Position numbers and translations under genes: made by a program. A stretch of 64,000 bases of DNA, from contig OX291551.1 of the NCBI GenBank assembly GCA_946406115.1, positions 6,572,001-6,636,000 of the forward strand, written 5' to 3'. The stretch's first letter is position 1. Each line of letters opens with the position of its first letter. The notes beneath the pieces were generated by a model. It worked only from the letters and a program-made list of their open reading frames with translations. It was not told where the DNA came from and searched no databases. Positions 45,591 to 57,318 of this stretch are shown in pieces. This stretch comes from Apoda limacodes (Eukaryota; Arthropoda; Insecta; Lepidoptera; Limacodidae).

Positions 45591-45675
45591 ATCTGTGTAG
45601 CTGTGCACCTGTATTTAAAAAAGAGTTTTTATTTTTTTCGAAAATATCATCAATACCAACTTAATAGATAACGCT

Positions 45676-45728
45676 TAGCATCACGCGGGCCGTAAGCTTG
45701 TTTGTCACCTTGGTGGTGTAAAAAAATA
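45676..45728 (+). mobile_element. 3' tail fragment of the 36839 LINE family
   Basis: ATCACGCGGGCCGTAAGCTT, then GTTTGTCACCTTGGTGGTGT and an A-run, is the last 50 bases of the LINE family found at 36839-40450 and 7137-8027. It is an extreme 5' truncation, about 70 bases upstream of P4HA exon 1. Confidence 0.7.
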
Positions 45729-45799
45729 GTGCCTGACGCTAAAACAAATTTTTGGTCGAGACACGGCGACCGCAACAAAAGCCGATTGTATGAATCTAT

Positions 45800-47226
45800 A
45801 CATATAAAATGCTTTGTCCTGAATGACTGATGGATCAACGCACAGCCTTAACCGTAAACGGTAGAGACCTGAAACTTGTGTGTTCTTTGTTTTACGTAGG
45901 CATCCAATAAGAAAGGATTTTCCAAAATTCTACTTCTAAGGGGGTGAAAAAGGGGGGCAAAGTTTGTATGGGACAACGTGATTCCTTGGTCCAATCTCCT
46001 TCAAATTTTGCATAAACCTTTTATAACAGAATTGGTGGAAGACGTGTTTCGCATTTTTTGAAATTCATCCCCTAACGGGGTTTAAAAGGGGCAGAAAGTT
46101 ATTTTGGCGGTCATTTGCTTCGAAGTTGATATCAATACTCCTTAGTGCTTTTGATTTAAATTACATTTTATTTTGACACATGTTTGACAACTCAATTCGA
46201 TTTTATTCAAAAAAGGTTAAATTCATTCAAAAACTTAAGCAAATCTTCTTCTATGATATTATCTATACTCCATACTTAATATATAAAGCTGAAGAGTTTG
46301 TTTGTTTGACCGCGCTAATGTCAGGAACTACTGGTCAGATTTGAAAAATTCTTTCAGTGTTAGATAGCTCATTTATAGAGGAAGGCTATAGGCTATATAT
46401 CATCACGCGAAGAACAATAGGAGCAGAGCATCAATAAAGAATGGTTAGAAATCGGGTTTTTTTTTTCTTTTTAGAGCTTCCGCTGCGTGCGCTGCGTAGA
46501 CGGTTAAAGTTTCGCAAACATCATGTATGTCAGAATTGTAAAGTTAAAAAAAAGATATGTCGACAGCATATGTCCATCTTTTAGGTTTAACTCACTATAA
46601 CCTTTTTTATGCTAGCCAAATTAGTTCTAAAATAATGCATTACTTGCAAAGGTGTTTTTATAAACATGATATTAATCCTTATCCAAAAAAAATCGTTATT
46701 CATCACAAGTATTTAATTTAAAACCAAATTCCCCTTTACATCATTCGATTTCAATGAATATCTTAGGACATATCGCAGTTTTAAAATAAAATTACAGCGA
46801 AATAGTGATCAAGTACTGCGCGCGCATTTATGATGTGCAAGGCCGGCGCGGGCAGAAAGGGCGGTACGTATTATTTAAAAATATTTTCACCGTCTACGTA
46901 AACAAAGTCGCGGGTTAAAGTTAGCGCTAGCCCAAAGTAACTATTACTGACTGATTGACCGACTGACTGATCTATCAACGCACAGCTCCAACCACTGTAC
47001 TGATCGAGCTGAAATTTGGCACACATATAGCTATTATGATGAAGGCGTGCGCTAAGAAAGGATTTTCCAAAATTCAACCCCTAGACGGGGGCTTAAAGAG
47101 AGAAAAGAAAGAGAGAGAGAACGTCAAGTGTGATTAGGTTTTTTTTTCTATAATTGAGGAGTTGCCGTAAGAATCCTATGCTGATAACCAAATTTAGGGC
47201 GGGCAAAGCCACTGGCAAAAGCCAGT
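45800..47226 (+). repeat. Long composite Helitron-like repeat, copy 2
   Basis: It has the same block order as 43243-44713: AATAAGAAAGGATTTTCCAA, then TTCCGCTGCGTGCGCTGCG, GCGCGCATTTATGATGTGCA, GACTGACTGATCTATCAACG and a closing GGGCGGGCAAAGCCACTGGC. The two copies differ by many substitutions and indels. They are in direct orientation and enclose P4HA coding exon 1. Confidence 0.6.
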
Positions 47227-47634
47227 AAATTATAAATTTCCAGGAGATTCTGAACGGATATACTTGTAAATTGGGGTCGAAATGGTTCGTGTAAACAATG
47301 CGCTTAGATTATTTTATTTTATACTAGTTGACCCCGAAAACGTTGTTTGCTATATTATAGCCCCTCTTCCTTATAGATGTCATGTCGTAGGATAATGGGA
47401 AAAAACGTATCTTTGCGAAAATCCTAGGACTATTGCAAACAACTGAATGATTGGAAAATAACAATGCTTTTGTAATCTTAGAACCTATTTTCAGGATCAT
47501 TGCAAAAAAACGTTTCTTTGGCTAATACATGTAGTATTTACCGGTAGTACCTACCTGTAACAAAAGTGTGATGCCAAACTGTAACTATTGCACAAACAGA
47601 TTTACATACATTTTTGACCAGTAGATATCAATAA

Positions 47635-47735
47635 ATCAATCAGCCTATAGCAGTCTACTATTAACATACTTAGGCATTTTCCAATGAGCGCCACCAAACA
47701 CGGTCCATTTCCTCTTTCAATCAGCCATTTCTGAT
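47635..47735 (-). mobile_element. RTE-type LINE 3' tail, minus strand
   Basis: The plus strand reads AATCAATCAGCCTATAGCAG and then sequence complementary to GGCGCTCATTGGAAAATGCC, the 3' end of the same RTE-like family as 18087-18180 in opposite orientation. Only the tail is present. Confidence 0.5.
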
Positions 47736-47802
47736 CACACACACAAATCAATGGTTACAAGTTAATATAAAGAAAGAAAGAAATAGTCAAAATAAGTGAC
47801 TA

Positions 47803-48531
47803 AGGCCCGGATTTATAGTCGTGGCTTAGCCAAAGTAACATTCTAAGACAGAGGCTTAGTAAGCGTAATGTAATTAAATGCAACAATAAACATAACTGAA
47901 GCCCGTTATAATAGTCGTTGCTTAGACAAAGTATTACTTATTGCTAAGACATAGGCTTAGCTTAAATAATGTAATAATAAACACTGCTTTGCTAAGCACA
48001 CACACGTTGCTAAGCATGCTCCTGTTCTTAGCTAAGCCTGAGTAACTCATTTCCTTTACTCAGGACAGTCTAAGCACGTAATGTGTTAAAAATAATAAAA
48101 CATTGATTCAGATGCTCAAATATCCATGAATTATTTTTTCCTAGCTTCTAACGTCGACTTCTGGAAGGGTACTCTAGGCAAATGAGAGGGGTGCGAGGGG
48201 GTAGGGAAATAATTCTGGTACATAATTACCTACGGTATCGTCGCCGCGTTCGGTGCGCAAGTTAAAACTCGCACTCGACGACTCAACCGGTTTTTTGCTC
48301 TTTATAACATTCTTTATAAAGATTACTAGCCATACAGCGTTGTCGATAAACAAAACCACTGTTTACAATAAATTGCCATGAAAAAAAACATAGACTTTTA
48401 GGTAGGCGGTGTTTTTGAAAATCTGGTAAAATGACTAATAGCAGTAGTATCTATTGTATAGAATTCTCCAAGTAAGACTTTCAGAAGTATTACTTAGGGC
48501 ATTGCTTAGCAACGTCTATTAATCCGGGCCT
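47803..48531. repeat. Non-autonomous DNA transposon with GGCCCGGATT termini
   Basis: The left end AGGCCCGGATTTATAGTCGT and the reverse complement of the right end (AGGCCCGGATTAATAGACGT) match with a few mismatches. The first 250 bases contain degenerate internal repeats of the TTGCTTAGACAAAGT type. No transposase is present. The size is about 729 bp. I do not know the family. Confidence 0.6.
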
Positions 48532-48534
48532 GTG

Positions 48535-49760
48535 TTTCCTTAAAACGATATCAATGTTTAATTTTCATTTCGCTCAATTAATATTTATTAATAATTGAAA
48601 ATATGTATTTATTTGAAGGCCATCACGACTTGTGTTACATTTTACATATTACAGAAACACTTATCAGGCATAACACCTGTAGTAATTTACATATGAGTTT
48701 TTGGATCAACTTTTGATGTGGTTATTTTATGCATACTTAATATTTAGGCCAAGTTAAACGCCAGTTATTTTGAAGTACCTACACCTACTGTACTTCAAAA
48801 TTTATAATTCAAGTGTAACGGGTACCGTTGCCAGATCCGTTTTTCTAAATATAAACATAAATAATAGCGGGATTGGGACACTAAAATCGGGACGAGTAGA
48901 AAAAAGTATAGTTACAATCCTTTATTTAAAAACAACAGACTTCATTGAGTTCAAATAAATTAAAACTTTCCAGAAAACAAAAAAAAATTAAAAGGACTTG
49001 TTTATTTTTTAAAAGGAACTTATCAGGTATCGTGTAAGGAACCAACGATACTAAATATTTTTATTTAATATAAACTTTATTTTTAATAGAAAATGTATTT
49101 TGAGCTTGATTTTGCCGCTTTTAACATTTTCTTTACTTTTTGTACAATTATATAAAACTTCACCAAACAACTGAAAATTTACTTTTATTTGAATTTCCGC
49201 TTTCACATGTTGTATCGATAATTGAAATGAATTGAGTGAGCGATGGCGAAGGCCCTTCCAACCCTCTCTCCGTTTCCACTCCCGTGCGTTGACAGTTGTT
49301 CATCAAAGTACTTACCGCGCTCAAACTCTAACTCAAAACTCAAATCAAACTTTATTCAAGAAGGTTTCTTAGAACACTTTTCAATAAAATGTAAACAATA
49401 TTTATTTCTGCCAAAAAGAGCTGTCAAGAAGTTCCATCTAAAGTAGTAATACAATACTTTGATAATTAGCTAAAGAGTATACAATATGTACCAATACAAT
49501 AGGTAATAAAAAATAAGTAAGTAAGCTACCAAAAACAAAGTCAAACATGTGTATTTTTTTTTTGTTTTTATGTAGCATAGGGGGCGCACCATGTGAATGT
49601 CAAATATCGGTAATCGAGTGAAGGAATATAGATATTTAAGAGAATTCCGATATTTAATAGTACTAGAGGCATAAGCGCCATCATAATTATATTTTTGCAC
49701 AATCATATGTACATACATATATTTACATATACATAAAATTATCCATACTATCCATGAATA
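48535..49760. other. Non-coding DNA with LINE-tail debris
   Basis: AT-rich. The part at 49325-49440 (CTCAAAACTCAAATCAAACT, then TTTATTCAAGAAGG) resembles the 3' end of another lepidopteran non-LTR family, on the minus strand. No gene is visible. Confidence 0.45.
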
Positions 49761-49764
49761 TAAT

Positions 49765-49935
49765 ATAATAATAAATATTATAAATGCGAAAGTAAATCTG
49801 TCTGTTACCTTTTCACGGTGAAACCACTGTACCGATCAAGATGAAATTTGGCATGCAGATAGTTTTCAGTCCCGGAAAAGGACATAAGCTACTTGAAAAC
49901 GTCAAGTATTATTCGTTTAGTAATTGAGGAGTTGC
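49765..49935 (+). repeat. Helitron-like fragment
   Basis: It begins AAATATTATAAATGCGAAAG and contains TTGAAAACGTCAAGT and TTGAGGAGTTGCCGTTGAAA, as in the copy at 41830-42004. It breaks off before the CTAGT end. Confidence 0.55.
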
Positions 49936-50496
49936 CGTTGAAATCCTACACCGATGACCGAATACTAAGAATACAAAGAAGTTTGCAAGAGCAGACCAGC
50001 CTCCACAGCGGCACCTGTTCACAAGTATGACACATGAATCAGCCATCGCTTCGCTCAACCATGTTTTAAGGAACGTAATGACCCGACACACATGCCACCA
50101 CTGCAACGACTTTGAGAGAGCATGACACACTCAAGCAACTCCAATAAAACTTCGATTGTATTAGTTACAATGTGTGTAGTAAAGGAAAAAAATATAAATC
50201 CGATTCATATGGAGATTTACACACACAAGTTTACATTTAACACACGTACTCTGAACTTTAAACTGATTTATATCAAAATTGATACTTCTAGAAAAAATAT
50301 ACATATATATATAATATCTTACATAGGTACAAGTATAATAATATAATAAATATAATATTAATAGCTCAATTGGCTACTTTTATGAAAAAGCGGGATTTTG
50401 GGCGTCCCGCTCAGGGGTCGCACGGGATGTGTCCTGAGGGTTAAAAAATGGGACATCGCACCAAATGCGGGATATCTGGCATCTAAACCGGATTTG

Positions 50497-50750
50497 CAAT
50501 TTACATTACGATATTTTTGTCACTTTTGTCACCAAAAACATCCATGTCTGAAGATTGGGTTTTGGTGTCAATCTGTCTTAATGCCTATATTATTATTGTA
50601 GTGTGTGTAAGTCAACCGTTCGTTTTGCAACCAATAATTTGTTAGTAACGTTTCAAAGCTATAAGAACGATAGGTTTCGGTGGCAAAACTGGCAGTAGCA
50701 AAATGTGAAAAGTGTCAAACATGAACACTTTTATCCCAAAAAGAACACAC
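50497..50750 (-). repeat. Second copy of the MITE at 5301-5757, inverted
   Basis: It shares, in reverse complement, AACCGTTCGTTTTGCAA, GTTAGTAACGTTTCAAAGC and the TTTTGTCACTTTTGTCACC segment with the element at 5301-5757. The outer ends are more diverged here. Confidence 0.55.
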
Positions 50751-50872
50751 TCGTAGTAATCTAAGCCTAAATTATAATTTTCTTGCTGTTAAGGTTACAA
50801 AATAAAACAAGAAAGAAAAAAACAAAACGAAGGGAGGTGAGTTTACATACTCACCCACATCATAATGTGCAG

Positions 50873-51170
50873 CCTTTTTAGGGTTGCGTGTCCAAAGGGT
50901 GCCAACAGGAACCTAAGCTTGCACAGTCTGTCTGTCTGTCGGTCTCTGTGTCCGACCTTTACGAGCTCTATCTTTTGAATCGTAACAGGGCAGATAACTG
51001 CAATTATTATAGAATGTTATTATAACGAATTATTTCAAAAATGATAAACATTTCCGTTGTTTTTGATCTATCTTAAAAACAGTAGGTTACTTATAATACA
51101 CAGAAACTTCGCAGAGACTATTAAAACGACAAAATAAATAATAAAAACTGGCCAAGTGTGCCAAGGGTTC
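50873..51170 (-). repeat. Dispersed repeat related to 42080-42346, inverted
   Basis: It opens TTTTTAGGGTTGCGTGTCCA, contains a CTGTCTGTCTGTCGGTC run, and ends near AAAACTGGCCAAGTGTGCCA. These are the two typical ends of a repeat common in Lepidoptera. It is non-coding. Confidence 0.5.
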
Positions 51171-51659
51171 CTGCAATTATCATTATAAGCTACCATGTAA
51201 GCGCCATCTAGTGAAAATAGTCTAGATTATTAAAATAAACAGTTAGTTCAGTATTGGTCAGCAACATTTTGTTTATTGGAAACGATATGCGAAGGCAAGC
51301 ATCGTCAGTGGTAAGTCACACAGAGTACATTGAATGTTAGTCATTTGTGACCAACCAAGTGAAAGGCCCATTCGTCATCGCTTATCTATACCGAACAATA
51401 CCTATAGGTAAACTTAAACGGAAAACTGTATCTAAATACAAAATGTTATGCAAATCGTAAGAGCTATTTTCAAGATAGGCATATATACGTATATATGCAT
51501 ATGAACAAGAATTGCTTTGGGCGACCGAGCTTGGCTTTGTATTTATTTTCAAATCTATTTTTTTCATAAAAAATACAACTATAAAGACAAACTTCAAAGT
51601 AAAACACTATTCAAATACAAAATTTCATCCGTTTCACTAATACGTGAAATATATAAGAC

Positions 51660-52070
51660 TAGCTTCTGTCAGCGGCTTCGCCCGCGCTAAATTTCGTTAT
51701 CGGCGTAGGTTCTTACGGCAGCTCCTCAATTATAGAAAAAAAACAAACTATCAAATATTTCCTCCTTAATGGCATAATAAATTCGTGTCTGTGAAACCAT
51801 CGAAATACCCAACCCAATCTGTCAAGCTGTTTAGAAATTATTTGAAAAAGATAAGTACGGCAGTATAATTCTTATTACCTGTTGTCCTATTACCCGTTTT
51901 CTCGTAAGAATGAAGCATTTTCCCGCGGTAAAATGTAGCCCATGTATATCACGGATAATGTCGGTTACTAATGGATAAAAAAATTTCAAATCGGTCCAGT
52001 CGTTTCGGAGCCTATTCAATACAAACATACTTACAAACAAACCTTTCCTCTTTATAAGTATAGATATAGA
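51660..52070 (-). repeat. Helitron-like (Lep1-type) repeat, minus strand
   Basis: Reverse-complemented it starts TCTATACTTATAAAGAGGAA and ends GCGCGGGCGAAGCCGCTGAC followed by AGAAGCTAGT. Both ends match non-autonomous Helitrons described from Lepidoptera. The interior has the usual GGAGCTGCCGTAAGAACCTA segment. This is the best-preserved copy in the window. Confidence 0.68.
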
Positions 52071-52473
52071 TAAAACTCTGACACACGTACCCTCGATATA
52101 ACTAGAATCAATTCGGCGCACAATTAAAATCACGACTAATTCCAAAATTAGTTTAGTACAGTGGGATAATATCGTAAAAAGCTAGGTTTCTGACAGCCGG
52201 GCGTGCGTGGGCGCAGCAATACTGTCAACGAATAAAGGCTACTTAGGAGTATACTATTAATTAAGAGCAGCGACTCTGAGAATAAAATATACAACTGTGC
52301 ACCTGTTTAACGGAAGTTTTTTCAATAAATATCTTTTGTATAATAAAAGAAATGACCTTACTTTTATATACTTTAATAAGTCAAAGTCAGACATTTTTTT
52401 TTATTCAAATAAGGTTTTTACAAACACGTTTGAATCATCAAAGTTATGAAATATTATATTTTGACTCATTTGC

Positions 52474-52620
52474 AGCCTAGTTGGTAGTGTGGCCAGCTGC
52501 TCAGCAGAGGGTGTGGGTTAGATTCCCACGCTGGACAAACATTTATGTCATAATATAAATATTTGCCCCATTAAATTCCCACGTGAGAATTGTGGTGAGT
52601 TGTGCTAGCCCATTGAATAG
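52474..52620 (+). mobile_element. tRNA-derived SINE
   Basis: The head has a box-A-like TAGTTGGTAGTG and a box-B-like GGTTAGATTCCCA about 35 bases apart, the layout of an internal RNA polymerase III promoter. A non-tRNA body follows. It does not fold as a functional tRNA, so a SINE is the better call. Confidence 0.65.
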
Positions 52621-52629
52621 GGCTGGCAA

Positions 52630-53410
52630 AGGGGTTTTGGCCGGCGGCTATGGCTTCTATGGCCGCGTTAAGTGCCGCTATTACGGCCCTGGCTACATTT
52701 AGGGCGCCAGCTTGCATACGAGGTGGGCCCTGAGTATGCTGGATACCACTAGGGCGGCTTGTCGCGGGGGCTGATACTGCTGAGCAGCGACAGCGCGCGG
52801 ATGCGATTTGATGGGTGGTTGAGACGTTTTGGGGGGGGGTGGCATATAAATGTTGGGCACAAATTAATAAGTATCCGGTACTACCGGGGTAGTAGCCAGA
52901 GCGGTTGTTGTGCGCTGAGGTGCGGGTTTTTTCCGTCGTGGCCTCTTTTTCCTCCCGAAAGCTTGGGATCTATCGGCGGGGGGGTTGGCGGGGGGCATTA
53001 AATTTGCGCCTGCAGTCAGGTCATACTCCTGCGGCTGCAATTGCTGCAGGGGGGTGGGCGATGGCGGGAGCAAATTAGTTGCCCGTTGGGCTTTGTTACG
53101 GGGTAACGGAGGATTAATAGTCACTCCCTTACGCCTCGCTTCGCGCCTAAACACTGGGCAAGAGCGGTTGTTGGCCGTGTGCGCTTGCTTGCAGTTGGCA
53201 CATTTTAATGCGACCTTTTGTCGGTCGCAGTCGGATGCCGGGTGATCGCCGCCGCAGCGCACACATTTAATTGGCCGATGGCAATTAGTAGAGGCATGTC
53301 CAAATGCCTGGCATCTGTGGCATTGCGCAGTGCCTGGGCGTGAACGCCAGGCTTCAATCGATATGCCAGGCATGCTGAGTAGCTCATTCATAGCATACAG
53401 CTCCTGCATT
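52630..53410 (-). pseudogene. Jockey-type ORF1 relic (zinc-knuckle protein)
   Basis: On the minus strand an open frame (53409-52864) encodes three zinc knuckles: CHRCQAFGHASTNC, CVRCGGDHPASDC and CANCKQAHTANNRSC. A Pro/Arg-rich tail follows and continues after a frameshift as LNVARAVIAALNAAIEAIAA to about 52640. It is preceded by GISIEAWRSRPGTAQ, typical of Jockey ORF1. The N-terminal part and ORF2 are absent. It is a different copy from the Jockey at 8666. Confidence 0.78.
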
Positions 53411-53701
53411 TTCCATCAGACCTGCTGAGACCTGGAGGCTCAAGCAAGCAGGGGACATTAACCGATATGAACTATGTCATTCAGGGCATGGTGACGCGAA
53501 AATCTCCCAGTGCACCGCCGACAACTCAGGGCGTGATAACAATTGGCCTACACCATGGAACCGCAGGTGCTTATATGAGGTTCACACACCTTAAAGCCCA
53601 AATAAATTGGTTAAAAGATTTACGTTAAGTATGAATGTTTACTAAAACTAGGCCGTACGTAGGCCTTGACTAATTCGAAATTAAAATTACAAAGACTTAC
53701 C

Positions 53702-56700
53702 CCTTTTGGCGTCAGATGTTTTTGTGTAAATATGTGGTGTGGTGAATTAAGTGTTTGTTTAAGTATGTTTAATATGTTTCTCTGGCAAAGAACGAATCAA
53801 TTATATATATTCTAAAATAAAACTGTTACTATTTTCAAAGCGCCGTATACAATTAGCTCAACAAACAATGTGGCAGCCGCGCCGAAGTTCTGACAGACTA
53901 GCGCTCGCACGCGCATAGAGTAAGCTACGAACCTATCGCCGCCGGTCCAACATTCTTTACAGAACAAACCCCCGCCCCAGCCAGACCGTATCTGGATGAG
54001 GATAAACCGAGCCAGAGCTATTAATCTACTGGCAATCGAGCAAGCGTCGCGACGGCACGCTTCCGCACTGAATCCCCTACCTCCGCGACCCGCGGGATAG
54101 CGTCCGAACCGGGGAATAATTGCACGATGCGACCTAAACGTTATTGCAAGGGCAGTAAATTTGAATCCTTTAAGAGGACGAGGTCTCCAACGCGCAGGGG
54201 GTTGGTTTTGTCCGTCCACCGAACCCGTTGCTGTACCAAATGTAAATATTCCGAAGACCACCGACGGTGGAACAATTGCGTAATTTGCTGAAGCAACTAT
54301 GAAAGCGCGATAACCTATTAACTGACACATCGATGAAGAGGTATTCAGGCAAGGAGGTTAAAGGACTACCGATCAAGAAATGGCTTAGAGTTAGCGCTTC
54401 CAGGTCATTAGGATCCGACGACATCGGACAAAGCGGTTGTGAGTTCAATACCACTTCGACAATTCAATATACCGTTTGTAATTCCTCAAACGTGAGGACC
54501 GTTTCTCCAATCACACGACGGAGGTGAGTATTGGCGATCTTGACAGCTGCTACGAAAATATGAAGGATAGCCGGGAGGATCAAAAATCCAAGTCACGCCA
54601 CGTTTGGACAACTCCGAATCAATATACGTATGATTGTCAGACAAAAACTGAAGGACCTCCTTCAGATAGCAATCTGCACCCTTAAAATTGGTGCCCCAGT
54701 CCGAGCGAATTAAATGAGTGAATTAAGGGAGCCCCCGCCAACTGACAAACCGCGACAGACATGCGACAAAGGCCTCCGTAGACAAGGCTGAAACAAGCTC
54801 CAGATGCACAGCCTTCGAAAACAAACAGACGAAGACGAATGAATAGGCATAAACCTGTCGGGCATTGCGAACACTCCAAAAACGGACCACCTGCCCGTAA
54901 CAAGCCGATTAGCTCATCCCTCAGGACTAACGCCTCCTCCACAGACGAAGCACCCGTAAAAATATCGTCTAGCCAAATGTAGCAACGAGCGAATTTCTGA
55001 GCTTGCGGATTGAGTGTTGAGCTCATAAACAACCAATGGAGAGGCCGGATCCTCTCTCCACAAAATGAGCTGAGTTTCAGCCTATCTTCGGGGTGTATCA
55101 TGACCTGACGGAACATCATCTTAATGTCAGTCACAAATACAACCTGGTGGCGATCTTCAATTTACCAAAAACGCTGAAGGGAGTCAGCGAGCGAAAGTCC
55201 CACCTGCACCGACGAATCCGTAAACGCCTGAGCGTCGAGAAATGTGCTGGATCCATAATAACAGATCCGAGATTAGTCGGAACAGCGACCAACCCACCTG
55301 GCTAAAGTAACATGGCCTTGTCCAAGCCAAGCAACCCAAGGACATCAGCGCCAAGCAGTAGCTCCACGCGGTGAATGGACTAGAACCTGCGCGGTGGGCA
55401 AAACAGTTGTCACAGGTGGTGGAGAGACTGGTGAAGCGGCTGCCACGAGTCAACGGGCCCGACCCGAGCGCCGAACTTGTCCCCAAGGCTCCGGTGGCTC
55501 ATAATGCCCCACGCTTGAACCCGTATAAGCATACGGGTCCCACGTGGGCATAAGTGGCTCCAGAGACGCGCGTGCCATCGGCGGCGCGCGATAGCCACCC
55601 GATCCCGCCCTCAACTCGCGATTAACGCGAGGACACTCCGCGATAGGGAGGGGCAGAGGCTCATACTCCGCGTAATGTGCCCGTTTCGCAATACCTACCT
55701 GAGCGGAAGGGGCACGTGAAGGTGGTGACCGACGACCATCCCGTGGGCTCGCCCGCGGTGAGCGGGGTGGGGAAGGCCGATGTCGCACTGGGGACGGGGG
55801 CGATTGGGTTCGATTCGGCGGCGACGAACCCCCGCCCGTGCGAGCCGTAGGCACACTTCCGTGTGCCATCCGAGGACCATCCTCTCGGATGGGCATGCAT
55901 AAGTTCGGCTGGTGACCCCCAAACAATAATAACATAGGCCTAGCCTACGGGTCAGAAATCGTTTTCGGGCCACCCCAGATTTTCTGAACTGGTGGCAATC
56001 CCGAATGGTGTGTCGCGGTTCGTAACACACCCCACACCGTTCAGTCCGTTCAACTGTCAAAATTCTGGGGGGCCGAAACGACCCGGTACCTTGCGATGTC
56101 CCGGAATGAGGTTGTTGACGGGGTCCAGATGGAGCCAAAAATCGTGACGGTCCCGATTGTGGCTCGGCGGGTAAATTGTCCCGCTTCCTACTCTAGTCCT
56201 CCAAAAATGTCAAAAGTAGGTATTTGTGATGCAGAGTCACCTCCGTGCAATTGTTCGAAACAAGCTCTGACGTCATTGGGCAATTTGTTTAAGACAATGT
56301 GTAACAATGAAAATGACCACTCTGTTTCAGGGAATTTTAGGCCCCGCATTTGTCGCCACCAAAATAGGGTTAAGCAGGTCCGACCGCAGCTGGTTAACCG
56401 AAGACAGTTGAAAAATACCTAAAATGGCAGCTACACGTGTATCCGGAATGCGACGTTTATTTTGGTACTGCTTCACTAATAACTCCTGGGAATATTATAA
56501 TTGACATCGGTGATGTTCAAATGTTTCACTAAACAGAGAGGCTCATCCCTGATAGACGTTAGAATTTTTGTGAGTCAGATAAGTCAGTCCGTCGGTGCAC
56601 AATGCTATCAAAAAGTGTGATAAAATTGGTCCATTCATCCAATAATCCGCTAAAATGAAGAATATCCAAAGTTGGCAACCGTTCGTTGCATTTTTGTTCC

Positions 56701-56770
56701 GAAACCTTCCTACTTGCGGGCTAGTCTCTAATGTCGATACAGCCTCGTTAACCTCGTCCACTACTGACAT
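53702..56770 (-). mobile_element. Decayed BEL/Pao LTR retrotransposon
   Basis: On the minus strand, from high to low coordinates: a Gag remnant (56770-56140), a zinc-knuckle region (CGVCYEPRHTIRDCHQF, then GLCYYCLG, about 56060-55940), a Pro/Arg-rich stretch, a reverse transcriptase remnant (DIKMMFRQVMIHPEDRLKLS, near 55130) and an integrase C-terminus (LNSQPLCPMSSDPNDLEALT, then SHFLIGSPLT, near 54440; PPARWRPRPLKG, near 54190). A likely 3' LTR begins TGTCAGAACTTCGG at 53898 and runs to about 53702. Many stops and deletions are present and I see no matching 5' LTR. Confidence 0.75.
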
Positions 56771-57109
56771 ACAAAAATCATAATCAGTCGTTCAGCACTA
56801 AATTCGCTAAGACAGCCTGCCCTGAGCTTCTTGACCGATGACGTCATTTTATATAATGAAATTAACACATAAACACACAAACAAACTAAAACAAAGACAC
56901 AAACAAACGACTCTGTTTGTTATATATACAGTTTGTTACAGCAACGAAGCAGAAATGTATATAGAAAACCCCAAAACCCCAACTACAATTTACACAAATA
57001 AATACGTTATCGTAATCCTAACAAAACAACTGTTATTGAAAACCTAGATAAGTCTGTCGACTCTACCGAAGAGCCTCGCCCACGCACTATATTCAACTAG
57101 CCCAGACGC

Positions 57110-57255
57110 TGACTCGGCAAACGGATACAGATAAGCTGGTCACCTGCGGTGGCTGAGAAGATAGTTATTAAGTTAAATATAAGTCTTAGGCGATCAATTG
57201 AAGCGAATACACGCTTTCTTTATTAAAATTTGTGTTTTTAAAACATCCTCCGGCA
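57110..57255 (+). repeat. Left LTR of the errantivirus-like element (boundaries approximate)
   Basis: The segment from TGACTCGGCAAACGGATACA to TCCTCCGGCA repeats at 63538-63679 with a few changes and a small indel. It includes CTTAGGCGATCAATTGAAGC and CACGCTTTCTTTATTAAA. The GC-richer 60 bases before 57110 may also belong to the LTR. No clear primer-binding site follows. Confidence 0.7.
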
Positions 57256-57318
57256 TAAAAGTATTTAAGTAATTCAATAAAATAAAGTAGAGTGAATCCT
57301 ACATAAATTAAATAATAA

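Noticed and set aside
45591..45608. Upstream GTG start for P4HA
   Set aside because: A TACAG acceptor directly precedes it, and an ATG with a typical signal peptide follows 18 bases later.
49243..49446. Small plus-strand ORF with a Ser/Pro-rich start
   Set aside because: It overlaps the antisense of a LINE 3' tail and shows no domain or splice support.
52474..52545. tRNA gene
   Set aside because: Box A and box B are present, but the cloverleaf stems do not pair and a non-tRNA body follows. It is better called a SINE.
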